Shown here one piece after another: positions 13,313-24,677 of a stretch of 64,000 nucleotides of DNA. The notes below the pieces were generated by a model. That model saw only the letters and a program-made list of their open reading frames with translations, was not told the origin of the DNA and made no database searches. This DNA comes from Drosophila pseudoobscura (taxonomy: Eukaryota > Arthropoda > Insecta > Diptera > Drosophilidae): NCBI RefSeq assembly GCF_009870125.1, contig NC_046680.1, positions 16,697,501 to 16,761,500 on the forward strand, written 5' to 3'. How positions within the stretch are numbered: position 1 is the first letter of the stretch; every line of letters starts with the position of its first letter. The position numbers and the translations under genes were made by a program.

Positions 13313-16300
13313 CTCTCTCCGAACCGATTCCCTGTTTTGTTGTGTCATTTCCATTGGGCCATCGGTGCGGCATCTTTTTGGACCAACTGACATGTGCATA
13401 TGGACATGGATATGGCCGGGGAATGCGAGGAATGGGTACCGGTTTCCCGTACGTCTAGTTGCGAAACAATGCCTCCCGGGTGGGATAACTGTTAATGGGA
13501 AATGAAAAGCGTAATGTGATCGGTAAAACATGCACATACATGAAGTAATATGGGAAGTAATATTGGCAGAATTTGTTAAGACTGCGACCAAGCCCTTTGC
13601 TGAGGCTTAGCTCCAAATTTGATTGCAATCCTGCCATTAATATGCCTGGTCATTGCAATGCCCAAAGGCATAGATCCAATCACAGTTCAATGCCTTGGCC
13701 TCCTGTCTACCACTGTCTTCTGCGCCTGTGGCCAGTCTGGTTCTGGTTGTGGCTCTTGCTTAATACGAAGCAACACCATTAAGAGCATGCAAATTAAAAG
13801 TACTCAACAACATATCAACTGCAGAGCTACCAGGCTGCCCGTCCAGTTCCAACCGCGGCTGGGACTCCGACTCGGACTCGTCTGCATCTGTCGAAACAAA
13901 GACTAAATGCCTAAGAACCTAAACAGTCTCGGCCCTGTTGCGCAGAGAGACGGCCAAGAAGTTGCGCCAGAGTACCTCCTGCTGAAGCTATCAGAGCTGG
14001 CGATGGTAATTGCAGGTTTCGCTGCCAGCATTTTGCACCAAAGCGACGTCGCTGGATTTCAAGGAGCTGCCTCATCTTTATCCACTGCTGCTGCCCTGCC
14101 CTGCCATGCCATGCCAAGCCAAGCCAGAGCCCGGTGAACGATCGCTGTTCCCGACGCGCATGCGCAACAGCCATGGAGAGTGGCAATGGCCATCAGTCAG
14201 ACCGGCCATCGGCCACACCGACACGGAGTCGAGAGCACAGAATATATGGCTGGATGGCTGGCTGACTGACTGACTGCTCGATTTAATGATGGGCGAGTGA
14301 GTTGATCCGGGGAAATCACTCAAAGGCGTTGAGTGGATACCCATTTGGCCACAGTGGAGCTACTAGAGCTCGGCGGTGAATGGTTCACTTAGATCAGATA
14401 GACAGATTAAACTATATTGAAGATTGAACAGGAATTTTGAGATTTTTGATTGAATTATTATGGAATGCATTTCCCCAGTTCGCCCTTCACTGAACTCTGA
14501 TGCCATCTTCTGCATCGATTGAGCTGATGTCGATGCATATCAACTATTTTGAATCTATTGTGGCTGCAGACTCCCTCTCGCTGTGGCTACCTGCCGCCTG
14601 TTTGTCTTTGTCATTAGGGCCACCGCACAATTTCCCAAATGACAAACATGCCAAAATGGTTACGGCCCTAGACAATGGACACACAGAGAGGCAGCAAAAG
14701 GAGCAGCAGAAGTAGCAGCAGAGGCACAGGCGGCAACCCATTAATCACAATGCTCCAAAACGGCTTGACAGCAGTCTACGTGGAATTGTCCCTGGTCCCT
14801 GGTAGTACAGTACTCTTCATTCCCTTTCGAGGAGTTCGTGTGTGTCTATGTGTATCCTTGGCATAATTCTTATTCAATCGCTAAGGACAATGGCATGTTG
14901 TAGTTTCAATTTGCGGTGGGCATGAGATTTTTGCCAAGAAGACAATTGCCAAGACACAGGAAGCCAACGGAAGAACGAAAGAGTCTGACTCCGGCTCCGG
15001 CCATCAATTTAAAAAATGAAAAATTTCCTTCTTCTTTGGCAGCAGCTCCGGAAAATGGAAAATTGAATTAACCTTTGGGAGTTGCCAGTGCTGTTGCTCT
15101 TCTCCTTCTGTTTTTATTTCAGTTTTAGTTCGGGTTCGGGTTTGGGTTTGTTTGGGTTTGGTTTTCTGGCAAACAAATGTTGCTGCTGCTTTGGTCAGAG
15201 TCGAGTCCAAGTCAGAGACCGAGTAGCGATAGCATCTACTGCCGAAATATGTTAATTTTCAATTTGGTAGTTGGTCCGCTCTGGAAAAATGGTATTTTTT
15301 TCATATATTGTGTTTTTTCTGGTCTCCACCTCCGCCTTCGTTCGTAATTCGTCGTTTATTTTCGGGGCTGGAGCACTCGAGCGCAACGCGAACATGAGAG
15401 GGGAAGTGAAAGAGAGTCGTGGACGGGACGGGGCACCCAGAGTTCGGGGAGGAGCGCGTCGAACAAATTATCACGTCCACTAATCTGCTGCATATCATTT
15501 TCGGAGGCGTAGTTAGACCTAGGAGCCCAGCCCAGCCCCCAAGATGAGATGAAGAGGAAGTGTTTCCATGTTAGATCGCTGATCGCCGACTTCATAAACA
15601 ATTTGTTGCCCGTTCTCGGCCCAAGACAGAGAAATAATTAAGACATTATAAATTATTTGTGCCGTGGGTGTTGATGGTCCCGACTTTGTCCGGTCTGCGG
15701 CACTTCCACTCCACTAATGAGCATAACAAAATATTCTATTTGATATGTATCTCCGCTGCTTTCATCATATTCGTTGATAGTTTGAGTTATGTTCTACGGC
15801 TTGTTGCCTAGCATTTTGCATTAGCATACTACTCGTACTCGTTTCACAAATTAGGGCTACCCCTGGGAAATAGTCGATATGGGGGCAGACAGATTTCGAG
15901 CACTTCACACGACAATTAAAAGATGTTTAGGTAGGAGACCAGATTATGGGAATTCCTTCCAAACTATCAAATTTAAAAGGATTTGTTCCTTGAGATTCAT
16001 TGGATATTATAACTTAAAGAGAGAACAGACTCTGAATCTTTTTCAGTCTCCCATTTTCAAAATGGGGGAAGACACATTCGATTCGATAGGATTTCAATTA
16101 AATTAAAAAGTTTGTAAATCAAAACTTTTAAGTGTCGAAAACGTTGGCTGTTTGAAGGGCAGCCTTGAGTGCCAGTCAGTTTCCTGAATGGTGGATCAGT
16201 CACCGAAGCGCCTGCTCGAGATGGGAATCAGAGCCGAAATCGGATTCAGAATCAGCGCTGCAAAAACGATTTTTAAATCAATTTCTCAATCAATGTCATG

Positions 16301-16660
16301 GCAAAATACAAAACACACAGGAGACGAGGCCACTCGGAGTCGGAGTCGACAGACGAGCCTGAACCCGCGACCGGGACCTGGACCGAGACCGGGACCGAGT
16401 TGCCGATTTCGATTGCAGTTCTGGTTGAGATTCCTGGAAATCGGCTTAAGCTGGAAATCGTGTGTTTGTATACTCGGAGTAGTCGTCTCTGCCCGAAAAG
16501 TAAAAGGTTCAAATTGTGTCCAAAATGTCAAAAGCAGACTCAATATGATCGCTGCCGCCTCTCGCGGTCGCGGTCGCATCGAATCGCATCGCGTCCGTGT
16601 CCGCAACAGAAGCCCTGGAAATTTGATCGCATGCAGATAGCGTTGGGGCTGCCCTGACTG

Positions 16661-16703
16661 GGCATGGGCATGGGCATGGGCCTGGGCTTGTGCTTGGGCT
16701 TGA
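16661..16703. repeat. GGGCAT/GGGCTT hexamer repeat
   Basis: Six to seven hexamers beginning TGGG; the first 30 bp of the window hold a similar GGGCTT/GGGCGT array. Confidence 0.7.
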
Positions 16704-16877
16704 ACCTGGGCCCTGAGACTGAGGCTGGCTCTGGAGTCTGGTTCTTGGTTTGGGCATGCAACTGTTTTGTCGTTTTTGGCGTGCGATAACCCAAGTCAAT
16801 GACTGCAACTGGGGTCTGTTATGTCCGCCGTCCATATCCCCGCTCTGACGGCATGAAAAGTGAAGTTGACTGCAATT

Positions 16878-16913
16878 GGTGTGTGTGTGTGTGTGTGTAT
16901 GTGTGTGCGTGTG
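16878..16913. repeat. TG dinucleotide microsatellite
   Basis: TG run with one TA and one CG interruption. Confidence 0.85.
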
Positions 16914-18479
16914 TTGGTGGTTTTGTGTCTCGAGTGCAGTGCCTCCTCACGGGAGCCATTGCCCAAGCAGCCACGGCCGCAGTTCGAGTACCATCCTCAT
17001 CAGCATCATCATCGCTGCATACAATCGTCGATAATCTCACGCTTGGCATCGGCAATATCGCCGCTGCAGACAGCGCATCCAGCCCATCCAGTCCAGCCAT
17101 CCAGGATCCAGTCCCGACCAGAGTTAAGAGTTCGATTCGGCTTGGTTTGGTTTGGTTTAGATTTGTTTGGAGCTGCTGTTGTGACTTGGCATTCAATTGA
17201 ATTTCGTTAAATTACATGAATGTATAACCATTCCATTTTAATTTTCTTCTCGGCTGCTGTCGGGAATCGGGTTTTGTGGCCCGGGATCTCTCTGTGTGCC
17301 CGTGCCTGTGCCTGTGCTTGTAGTCGATGCCTTTTGAATGATGACCTTACAAATCACGTTTCCCAATGGCTAGAGTCTTGCACTGGGTCTTGCTCTGATC
17401 ATCAAGATGCTGGGCCGCAGATAGTCCCGCCAGGAGACATTCCTTTAACGACGCTGATGATGATGATGGGGAAGTGCAATCAGCGACGGCTCCCAGGGAA
17501 ATGGCCTTTAAGGTGTTGCCACTGTGGATTCTCGGTTAAAGCGGCTTCCCAGATTTCTCCACAATACAGTACAGCCAAAGCCAAAAGTCGGTAGTCAATG
17601 GGACATTTTTAGTTAATAATACTCGCTGTCATATGCAGCTTGTGGCTTCCGTTTCTCGACAATGTTTGTATAACAAATACCAGTTCATGTATGTGACAGA
17701 CCCTAATAATCGTTCTTGCAACCCCCCATCCAACAGCCGTTGTTTACTTAGGTTCCCATAGGTCTCCGGCTCCTTTGTGCACACATTAACCCTCTGCCAA
17801 GCTCGCTGCCATGGAAAACCCATCACGATTTCCAATTCTGGCTCTGAACGCCCTCCCACTCCCACCCCCACCTATCGTTTCGCACTGCACAAATCATGTC
17901 GATTTGTCCCGTATTGGTGGAGTGGAGTGAGTGCGTTGCCAAACTGTCAGTTAATTTCAATTTTGAACATGATACGCCCCGAAAAGGAGGATAAATCGTG
18001 TGACAAAAAAACAATTAAGTCCTAGGGTGACACGAAACGTGGCACATTCCCACTGCACGGATGACTGTGGGAGGTGGGAACAGTAACGCTAACGGTAACG
18101 GTGAGCGAAGCTGAATCAAAACCTAATATAATTCTCGAACACAATTCCCATACTTCGTGCTCGTGCTCGTACCTGCAGCACATGCACAGAGTGAAAGCGT
18201 GAAAATGAAATGAAAAATCACTATCCAAAGCGCTCGCTTAGTAGGACCGAGAGAGTCAGTGCCATGCGGCAGGCAGCAAGAGGCGAGAGGCTGCGACAGG
18301 GATTGGGACAGGGAGAGGAGTGCCGGGGCATGCACAATTGGGCGTTGTAATTGAATTAGTCACACCCACAGATTGCACACATGAATGACTTGCCGGAGAC
18401 AAAGGGACAGACCCGAATATCCTGGGGGGGAGGCTCCGGCAAAAATACGAAAAAAATTGCGATTTATTTACTAAACTAG

Positions 18480-18492
18480 GTTACTAGGCAAC
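18480..18492 (+). promoter_or_regulatory. RFX-type X-box
   Basis: GTTACTAGGCAAC consists of two half-sites, GTTACT and GGCAAC, with a 1-bp spacer. Both fit the RFX half-site consensus (GTTRCY / RGYAAC) without mismatch. It lies 12 bp before the ATG of the 85-codon ORF. Confidence 0.5.
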
Positions 18493-18504
18493 GGCGACTA
18501 GGAC

Positions 18505-18762
18505 ATGGAGACCACTTCTCTCCTGCTCTCTCAATGTCCGGAATGTCACTGTGGAATGAGGAACGTAGTCAAGGTTGCACTTAAGCAGTTCCCACACTGG
18601 GATGCATATTTATACGATATGTTAAAGAGGATCGAGCGTGTGAAAAGGATTCAGCTATTGAAATCAGTTCAAATGGAGATTAAACGGGTTTATAGTCGCT
18701 TAGTCCAGCTGTCTCAGGGCTTTCCCATTTCCAAGTTCAAACAACAGAAAACACTGAGATAA
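18505..18762 (+). CDS. candidate small single-exon gene behind an X-box, 85 aa
   Basis: The frame is open for 85 codons with balanced, non-repetitive composition. Residues 11-16 read CPECHC, and residues 25-70 are rich in Lys, Arg, Leu and Ile in a helix-like pattern (KRIERVKRIQLLK). It is predicted soluble and basic, with no signal peptide. The start is the first ATG and lies 12 bp after a perfect RFX X-box. In Drosophila such boxes sit close upstream of genes for cilia and sperm flagella, so a ciliary role is a reasonable guess but only inference. No homologue is recognised. The ORF could be chance or an exon of a longer gene, since no intron or AATAAA is evident nearby. Confidence 0.45.
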   Translation: METTSLLLSQCPECHCGMRNVVKVALKQFPHWDAYLYDMLKRIERVKRIQLLKSVQMEIKRVYSRLVQLSQGFPISKFKQQKTLR

Positions 18763-21700
18763 AAAAAGGCCTCGAAATTGCATTTCTGATGGTATACTTA
18801 TTCCTTGTTCGGGGAATATGGCTTAGATTTTCTGATTCTCTTTTTGAGCTCGAAATTCTCTCGTACTCGTTTATCTTCAACCTTCAAGTTGGAGGTTTTT
18901 CTCTCAGTGGACTGTAGCGACTGTAGTCCTCTGTCTTGGCCTCCCGAGAGCTGTGTGCGAGTGACGTTGTGGGTGAGTGGGTAATGTGTCTCGAGTGGCG
19001 ACCTAAGCTCCTCCGCTAAGCCGCCGCTCAAGTATTTGCCAGCCTGGGCTCACACACACACACACACACACACTCGCTGGGGAAGTGCGAGGCCAATTTG
19101 CATTATTGTCGTCACGAGTGGGGAGTGGGTGGCCTGGGCCAGGGCTTGGTTACAGCTGACTTGACCTTGCCCCGGGCGGCACCCACACAGCGTGCCGGCA
19201 GCAGCCCGTTTTTCTACTACACTTTCTCGAGCACTTTTTTCAGTGCCGCCTGAAAGTATGCTTTGAAATCCGCATCTGCCGCTTGTAATTAAACCAGCAG
19301 GTGTGGCAGTGGCAGGGGCAGGCAGGCAGGGAACTACATTAAGGTTATTTATCGTCGAGTGTCGAGTGCTCGTACACCTAGTTGTTGCTGCTATTTAAAA
19401 TGATAAAATGCATGTTGACCTCAACAGAGCAGCAGCAGCAGCAGTAGAGTGAATGTACGAGAGTGCGAAAAGCACTCAACGTGGCTCAAGCTGTAATAAA
19501 ATCTAAAAATGTGTTGCCACAAAAATGTTATTTCCTAAATAAACAGAAAGAGGGATAGATGTATAAGTAGGGAGAGTGTGGTGTCGCACCACCATCATCA
19601 GGTAACTGCCGAGAGGCAGGTTATGGGGCTGTGTGTGCCCCACTTGTGGGTGGAGTCCGGAGTGACTGAGAGATAACGTTGTCCTGGCCCGGCTCTCATC
19701 TCCAGCGGAAGTTACTCATGCGGTTTTTACTGGTAATTAAATTAAATTTATTTAAGCCGAGTTAGCTTACGCTTCCAGGATAGGTGCCTCTGCTAGATGT
19801 CGCTTGCCGGAAGGATAGATAGGCGAGGGGGATGATGGCTTGTCCTGGCTTGGGTTACGTTGGCTTTTGGGAACAATGTTGCGGTGCTGCAACCACAGCA
19901 GCCATTCTAGTGGTTCGAGCTGCTCTCAGGTGTCCATCCATTCGTATCTGCCCTGCCATGTGCCGCTTGCCACCCATCCAAGGCATCGTCTATTGCATTT
20001 AAGGTGACAGTGTTCCTGCTTTAAATTCTGTAATCGGAGCAGATAAAATCTTTTGTCATTTAAACGTTATAGATGGCCAGAAACTGGGAAATGTTTCCAG
20101 AATCCATCCAGCTCAAAGCAGCAGACAGGGCATTCTGCGGCTTTTCCGGGATTGTACAGTTTCAACCGCAAAAGATCCTGTCTGGGCAGGCAGTTAGAAA
20201 AGCTAGTAGAGCATGGAAAGCGGATGAAAATTCCTCGGATAACTAGGGTGCATTGAAAGGCATTTAAGAATCGCATTCGCCGGCTGTTTCGGGCATCAGG
20301 CGGAGAAGAGATAAGATTCCTAAGTAAGAAGTTGAGAGAGTTTTTGTCTGGGTTGCAATCGATTGGTTCCATCCGATCCAATCCGTTTAGCGTCAGTTTG
20401 TAAATTAGTTCCTATATGACGAGTATGAGCTACGATCGTTCTGAAAAATTAAGTTATTTCTGGGAAAGGTGATTTGTTTGGCTCTGGCTCTGACAGGACT
20501 TGAGGAGCGTCCGCTGCGAGAGGAAAGATTTAATGTTATTTATAGATATTAAAAGTACCAATAAATGTTAGATAGTCGAGTGTTTTTTATGGCATTTTTT
20601 AGACAGGCATTTTAGGCATTTTTTGCTGCCACAATTACGAACAAATCTCGACCCAAAGCAATGACAAAATTGATCCCAATCTGCTAAGGTCAAGAGTCAA
20701 TCTGCTGGCAAGCTCGGCCCAAAGGAAAAGCAATGGGGAAAAGGGAAAAGATACTCAAAGCCCAATCGGAAATCAGGCTTCGCGGTTGTTATATTCACAT
20801 TATACGCTTTTATTGCACAGTTTGCGCTGTTTGCCATTTCTGGGCAAACCGTTGTTGGGCTGCCAACTTTATTTATAGGTCAGGGCAAGAAATTCACAGC
20901 CAACAATGGAAATTTTGAGCCTTATACCAGCATTGTGCCACAATATATTATTTTATTTTTTCACAATTTTCCAACTGCAACGGCTGCCCGGGCTGTTTTG
21001 TATTTGTTCAATTGCTGCAAATGCTTGGAAAGTATTTACAAACGTTTTCAATTCTGTTGCGGCGCCAGAGACACGAATTTTCCCCCCAACCCCGCCCGCC
21101 GTTCCGACGAAAATTCAACTAAAACTATACTCGTATAAGAAAAACTACAGACAGTAGGACCGAATGCAGTATACACTGCAGTTGTCAAGAGGGGTTCATT
21201 GTAATAAGATCCCAATGAAAGACTTTGATATTAGATAGAGATGCAGATTGTCTGGTAACTGTTATTTTCTCATGTAAAGATCAGATCTTGGGGGGCCTTT
21301 AGATAAAGGACACCGTCCAGATACCAGTGCACATCATACTTGGCCATGTTGGGACCACTCCGCATCCATGCGATTTAGTGGCAGAGGAACAACAGCAAGC
21401 CGGAGAGTGTTGGCACTGCCACAAGCATTTCAATTTCCATTTCTATGCCACGGCTGGCAACCGGCGACTGGAATCGTGCCGTTAATCGGTTTAAATATGC
21501 GACAGGTTGTTGCCAGGTCGGCATCCAGTCCCCCAGACTCCACTCCGCTAACCTCCGCCATTCTGCTCGTGCTCGGAGCGGCTGCCTGGCAGCCTTTTGA
21601 GCGAAGGATTTCATAATCCGCTGCATTTGTTCCACCGATTATGCAATTTGGCCTGGCTGCAGACAGTATTTGGTCGGCTTTTGCGCCGCTTTCGGTTCAA

Positions 21701-22736
21701 TTCAGGAAGTCATTTGCCCAACGTATTAAGGCCTTTGTACAAATAAATGTTTATTTAAATTAGGCGCTCGACAAATAAACACAGTACGAAAATGGGGGAA
21801 AATACAAAATACAAAAATAAACGGTAGCATTTCGTATTTGATTTTCACTTTCTATTTGCGGCTGCCTTACTACAGGGTGCCACCGCCGAGGGCGAAGCCG
21901 AAGCCTGGGTCTGTGTCTGTGTCTGTCTATTCGCATTTGATTTGTTGTCGTCTATTGTTATTTTATGCAAATTTTACCATTGCCATTTGGATAACTCCGA
22001 GGTATTGTGACTTATTCCAAATTAACCAAAAAAAGCAGTTTTTTGTTGAGCTTATCTTTCCAGTTCCTTCAAATACCTATATGGAAAATATACGAGAAAC
22101 CCGATCAGACCTGAAAGAGAATGCTCTGAGTTACTGAGCCGAAAATGTTTTCGGATTAGCCTACAAACCGATGAAAAGTAAAAGGGAAATAGTTTGCATC
22201 ACTGTTTCAATTAAAATATCTTTTTGCGCCAATGTATTAATGAGCATCCCTATGCTCGAAATTATCCATAAGCAACCACCACACACAGCCACCACGATCG
22301 ACATCTGCACCAGCATACGACTCTCCTAATGGGGAAAACATTTAGTGGAGAAATCCTGGGTGGCCGAGTGGCCCTGGTACTTGCCTGGCAGGCGCCCAAT
22401 AACAGGATACTGGCGGCTAAAAGAATCGGAAGCCAAGCCGAGAGTCCAATGATTATAAATGGTTCGGATTCGGCATTGACTATGAAAAAAAATGGAGCAG
22501 AATGGTGTTATGGGCACTAACGTTCGGAAATATTTTATTACCGAGACAGTAGCTCTTTACCGAAATATCCAATAATCCATAAAAGAATGCACATATTGCG
22601 ATCGCATAGCATTTACTCTGGCCACCGACATCCACCGACAAACACATTCCGGAGTTGGGATTTTTTCGGATAGCTGTCATAAAACTGACATGGAACGTAA
22701 AGACGTCGGTGTTTGGATATTAAGAAAACTATAGGA
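18763..22736. other. gene-free stretch
   Basis: Contains a CA microsatellite, an AT-rich homeodomain-type patch near 19733-19760 (GGTAATTAAATTAAATTTAT) and several overlapping short frames on both strands around 20053-20381, none convincing as a gene. Confidence 0.5.
19050..19073. repeat. CA dinucleotide microsatellite
   Basis: Uninterrupted CA run of about 12 units. Confidence 0.85.
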
Positions 22737-22742
22737 TTTATT
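22737..22742 (-). terminator. polyadenylation signal of the decayed copy C
   Basis: AATAAA on the minus strand, 45 bp after the stop of the remnant third copy; it supports the view that this was once a transcribed gene. Confidence 0.45.
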
Positions 22743-22786
22743 GAACTCACAGAATTATATTGATAATGACGGCCGATATTTACGAC

Positions 22787-22982
22787 CTAAATCATCGTCC
22801 AAACGTATTTGGCAGGAATGCAAATGCAAAATCCTAAAATTGCTGCAACAGAAAGTTGATCTATCAGACAACATACGAAATGGAATCCAGGCTTACTGAT
22901 CATGATGATAGTTAGCAATACGACTGCCGAATTCCTTCCAATGTGAAAGCTACAACGATATTAGCACGAAAAAAGACTTCTC
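22787..22982 (-). pseudogene. decayed third copy (C) of the four-span membrane protein gene
   Basis: On the minus strand the end of intron 1 (ATCCC..TATAC..TAG) and the first bases of exon 2 (GAGAAGTC against GAGAGTTC in copy A) are recognisable, with exon 2 starting at 22982. Exon 2 runs only to 22897, 86 bp in place of 300, so most of it is deleted and the reading frame is shifted. A perfect 54-bp intron (GTAAGC..TTGCAG, 22896-22843) occupies the same position as intron 2 of copies A and B. The last exon (22842-22787) encodes a membrane segment with P-x-K-Y-x-x-T, matching the P-Y-K-Y/F-Y-S-T of A and B, then TAG. AATAAA follows at 22742-22737. Exon 1 is absent because the tandem unit of copy A starts at about 23048. 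The alternative is a functional gene with an unseen upstream exon, which the frameshift makes unlikely. Confidence 0.6.
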
Positions 22983-23074
22983 CTACAAGTATATGGGATG
23001 TAACAACGAAATTACGCCCCGCACCTTAAATCATGTTCCGCAAATCCAAATTACTCGGTGCGCCAACTTCAAGA

Positions 23075-23080
23075 TTTATT
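23075..23080 (-). terminator. polyadenylation signal of copy A
   Basis: AATAAA on the minus strand, 76 bp after the copy A stop codon; its counterpart in unit 2 is at the same offset. Confidence 0.55.
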
Positions 23081-23155
23081 AAGTTCGAAAATCAACAATT
23101 TTTATACTTATTAAAGTACGAGTCCTTATCACATTCACTATGTAATGGCCGCGGT

Positions 23156-23742
23156 CTAGTAAGGGTCAGAGTTAGAGATCGTGCTATAGTATTTATATGG
23201 AAACCAAACACAACACACAAAAAAAACTGTAAGAGAAAGTTACTCCGTCAGGTCCTGTAAATGAAATTGACTCTAGGCTTACCGATGTGAATGATAAAAA
23301 AAATCGAAACCACAATAATATCGATATCCTCAATCAAGTGCGCTAGAGTAATGTTGTAGAAAATGGCCAAAATGACTCCGTTCACAGAAGCCACAATTAG
23401 CCATACCATCACAATAACACTATTTTCCTGTATAGGAAATAAGAACGAAATTAGTGATGTCATACGATGGCACAGGCATGTACTTGCATAATAGATCCCA
23501 ATCAGCAGTGCAACCGCGGTTAGACCAATCAGAATCCAGATCCCCGTTCGAAGGTAGAAGTACCAGCTTCTTATGAACTCTCCTATGGTATAGCACGGGA
23601 TATACATAGGTTACACGATGCATTCGTATATGAAGATTATTTACTTACTATTAATAAGTTGCAAAATTAAATTGACAATTGCGATTATTATTGCAATTAC
23701 TCCGACCGCCGCAGCCCTAGTTCTTGCGTCTCCGCAGACCAT
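23156..23742 (-). CDS. small four-span membrane protein, tandem copy A, 3 exons, 154 aa
   Basis: Minus-strand exons are 23742-23649, 23582-23283 and 23226-23156, with GT..AG introns of 66 and 56 bp, both phase 1. The first 15 codons match copy B base for base. Predicted spans are about residues 10-31, 45-64, 86-107 and 118-140, and the tail ends SNSDPY. CLCHR follows span 2, and QENS with a conserved block around MVWLIVAS begins span 3. Exon 3 starts with a run of eight T that completes a Val codon split by the intron, and both copies keep this in frame. Compared with copy B about 40 residues differ, most of them in the end of span 1 and in span 2. The cellular role is unknown; a membrane location is inferred from hydrophobicity alone. 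Confidence 0.75.
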
Positions 23743-24004
23743 TTTGATTTACCGACTTATAAAAAAATAAATATCACTAAGCAAATTTGTAAATTTGACA
23801 AAGTATGTAAAGAGGATGAGATATCGAATACATTTCCCAAAGTATTATCTGAATTACAATGCAAGTAGGCTGCGTTTTAGGTTGTTTCAATATATATTCC
23901 GTAATCAGCAACTGATTGCGCAAAAATTAAATGATGGCCACAAAAACAATTCACCTGTTTTTGCATATGAGAATGAAAAATTACTCGGTGCGCCAACTTC
24001 AAGA

Positions 24005-24010
24005 TTTATT
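24005..24010 (-). terminator. polyadenylation signal of copy B
   Basis: AATAAA on the minus strand, 78 bp after the copy B stop codon, at the position equivalent to that of copy A. Confidence 0.55.
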
Positions 24011-24087
24011 AAGTTCGAAAATCAACAATTTTTGTACTTATTATAAAGTACGAGTCCTTATCACATTCACTATGTAATGGCCGCGGT

Positions 24088-24677
24088 CTAGTAAGGGTCA
24101 GAGTCAGAGATCGTGCTATAGAATTTATATGGAAACCAAACACAACACGCAAAAAAAACTGTAAGAGACAGTTACTCCGTCAGGTCCTGTAAATGAAATT
24201 GACTGCAGGCTTACCGATGTGGATGATAAAAAAAATCGAATTGATAATAATATCCTTATCGTCAATTAGTTGCGTTAGAGCTATGATGTGCAAAATGGTC
24301 AAAATGACTCCGATCACAGAAGCCACAATTAGCCATACCATCACAATAAAACTATTTTCCTGTATAGGAAATAAGAACGAAATTAGTGATGTCATATGAT
24401 GGCACAGGCATTTACTTGCATAATAGAGCCCAATCAGCAGAGCAACGGCGGTTGGAACAATCAGAAACCAGAGAACTGCTTGAAGGTAGTAGGCCCAGTC
24501 TCTTTCGATCTCTCCTAAGGTATAGCACGGGATATAAATAGGTTAAACGATGCATTCGCATATGAAGATTATTTTCTAACCAGTATAAAATGCACTCAAA
24601 AGTAAAAGGACAATTACGAATATTATGGCAAATACTCCGACCGCCGCAGCCCTAGTTCTTGCGTCTCCGCAGACCAT
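24088..24677 (-). CDS. small four-span membrane protein, tandem copy B, 3 exons, 155 aa
   Basis: Read on the minus strand, the exons are 24677-24581, 24514-24215 and 24158-24088. The introns are 66 and 56 bp, both GT..AG and both phase 1. The protein begins MVCGDARTRAAAVGV, and hydrophobic segments lie near residues 11-31, 45-64, 86-108 and 119-141, followed by a short tail ending SDSDPY. It has no obvious signal peptide. A CLCHH motif follows the second span. AATAAA lies 78 bp after the stop. Its neighbour A has the same exon layout, with exon 2 and exon 3 of exactly the same lengths, and the frame is open in both. That argues these are real genes and not chance. I do not recognise the family; the architecture resembles the uncharacterised four-span proteins common in insects. 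Confidence 0.75.

Larger units (their letters stand above)
1..18479. other. gene-free stretch with microsatellites and AT-rich patches
   Basis: No supportable gene is visible. Open frames here are short, lie on both strands, and have the Cys/His/Ser/Arg-heavy makeup of translated non-coding DNA. Contents are the simple repeats listed separately, G-runs such as that near 10806-10826, and AT-rich patches near 3180-3560, 4570-5060, 6700-7100 and 15600-16140. I saw no tRNA, rRNA or familiar miRNA. Confidence 0.5.

Noticed and set aside
20053..20381. Overlapping frames on both strands, including a 57-codon + frame from 20073
   Set aside because: Three frames are open at once and none has promoter, splice or family support, so no choice is justified.
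22691..22897. + strand frame from ATGGAACGT with one internal TAG, then about 58 open codons
   Set aside because: The minus strand of the same segment aligns with exon 3 and intron 2 of the tandem family, which explains the region better.
23795..24046. + strand 83-codon frame across the tandem units
   Set aside because: It covers the upstream DNA of copy A and the 3'UTR of copy B, and its extension differs between units; the minus-strand spliced genes account for the conservation.
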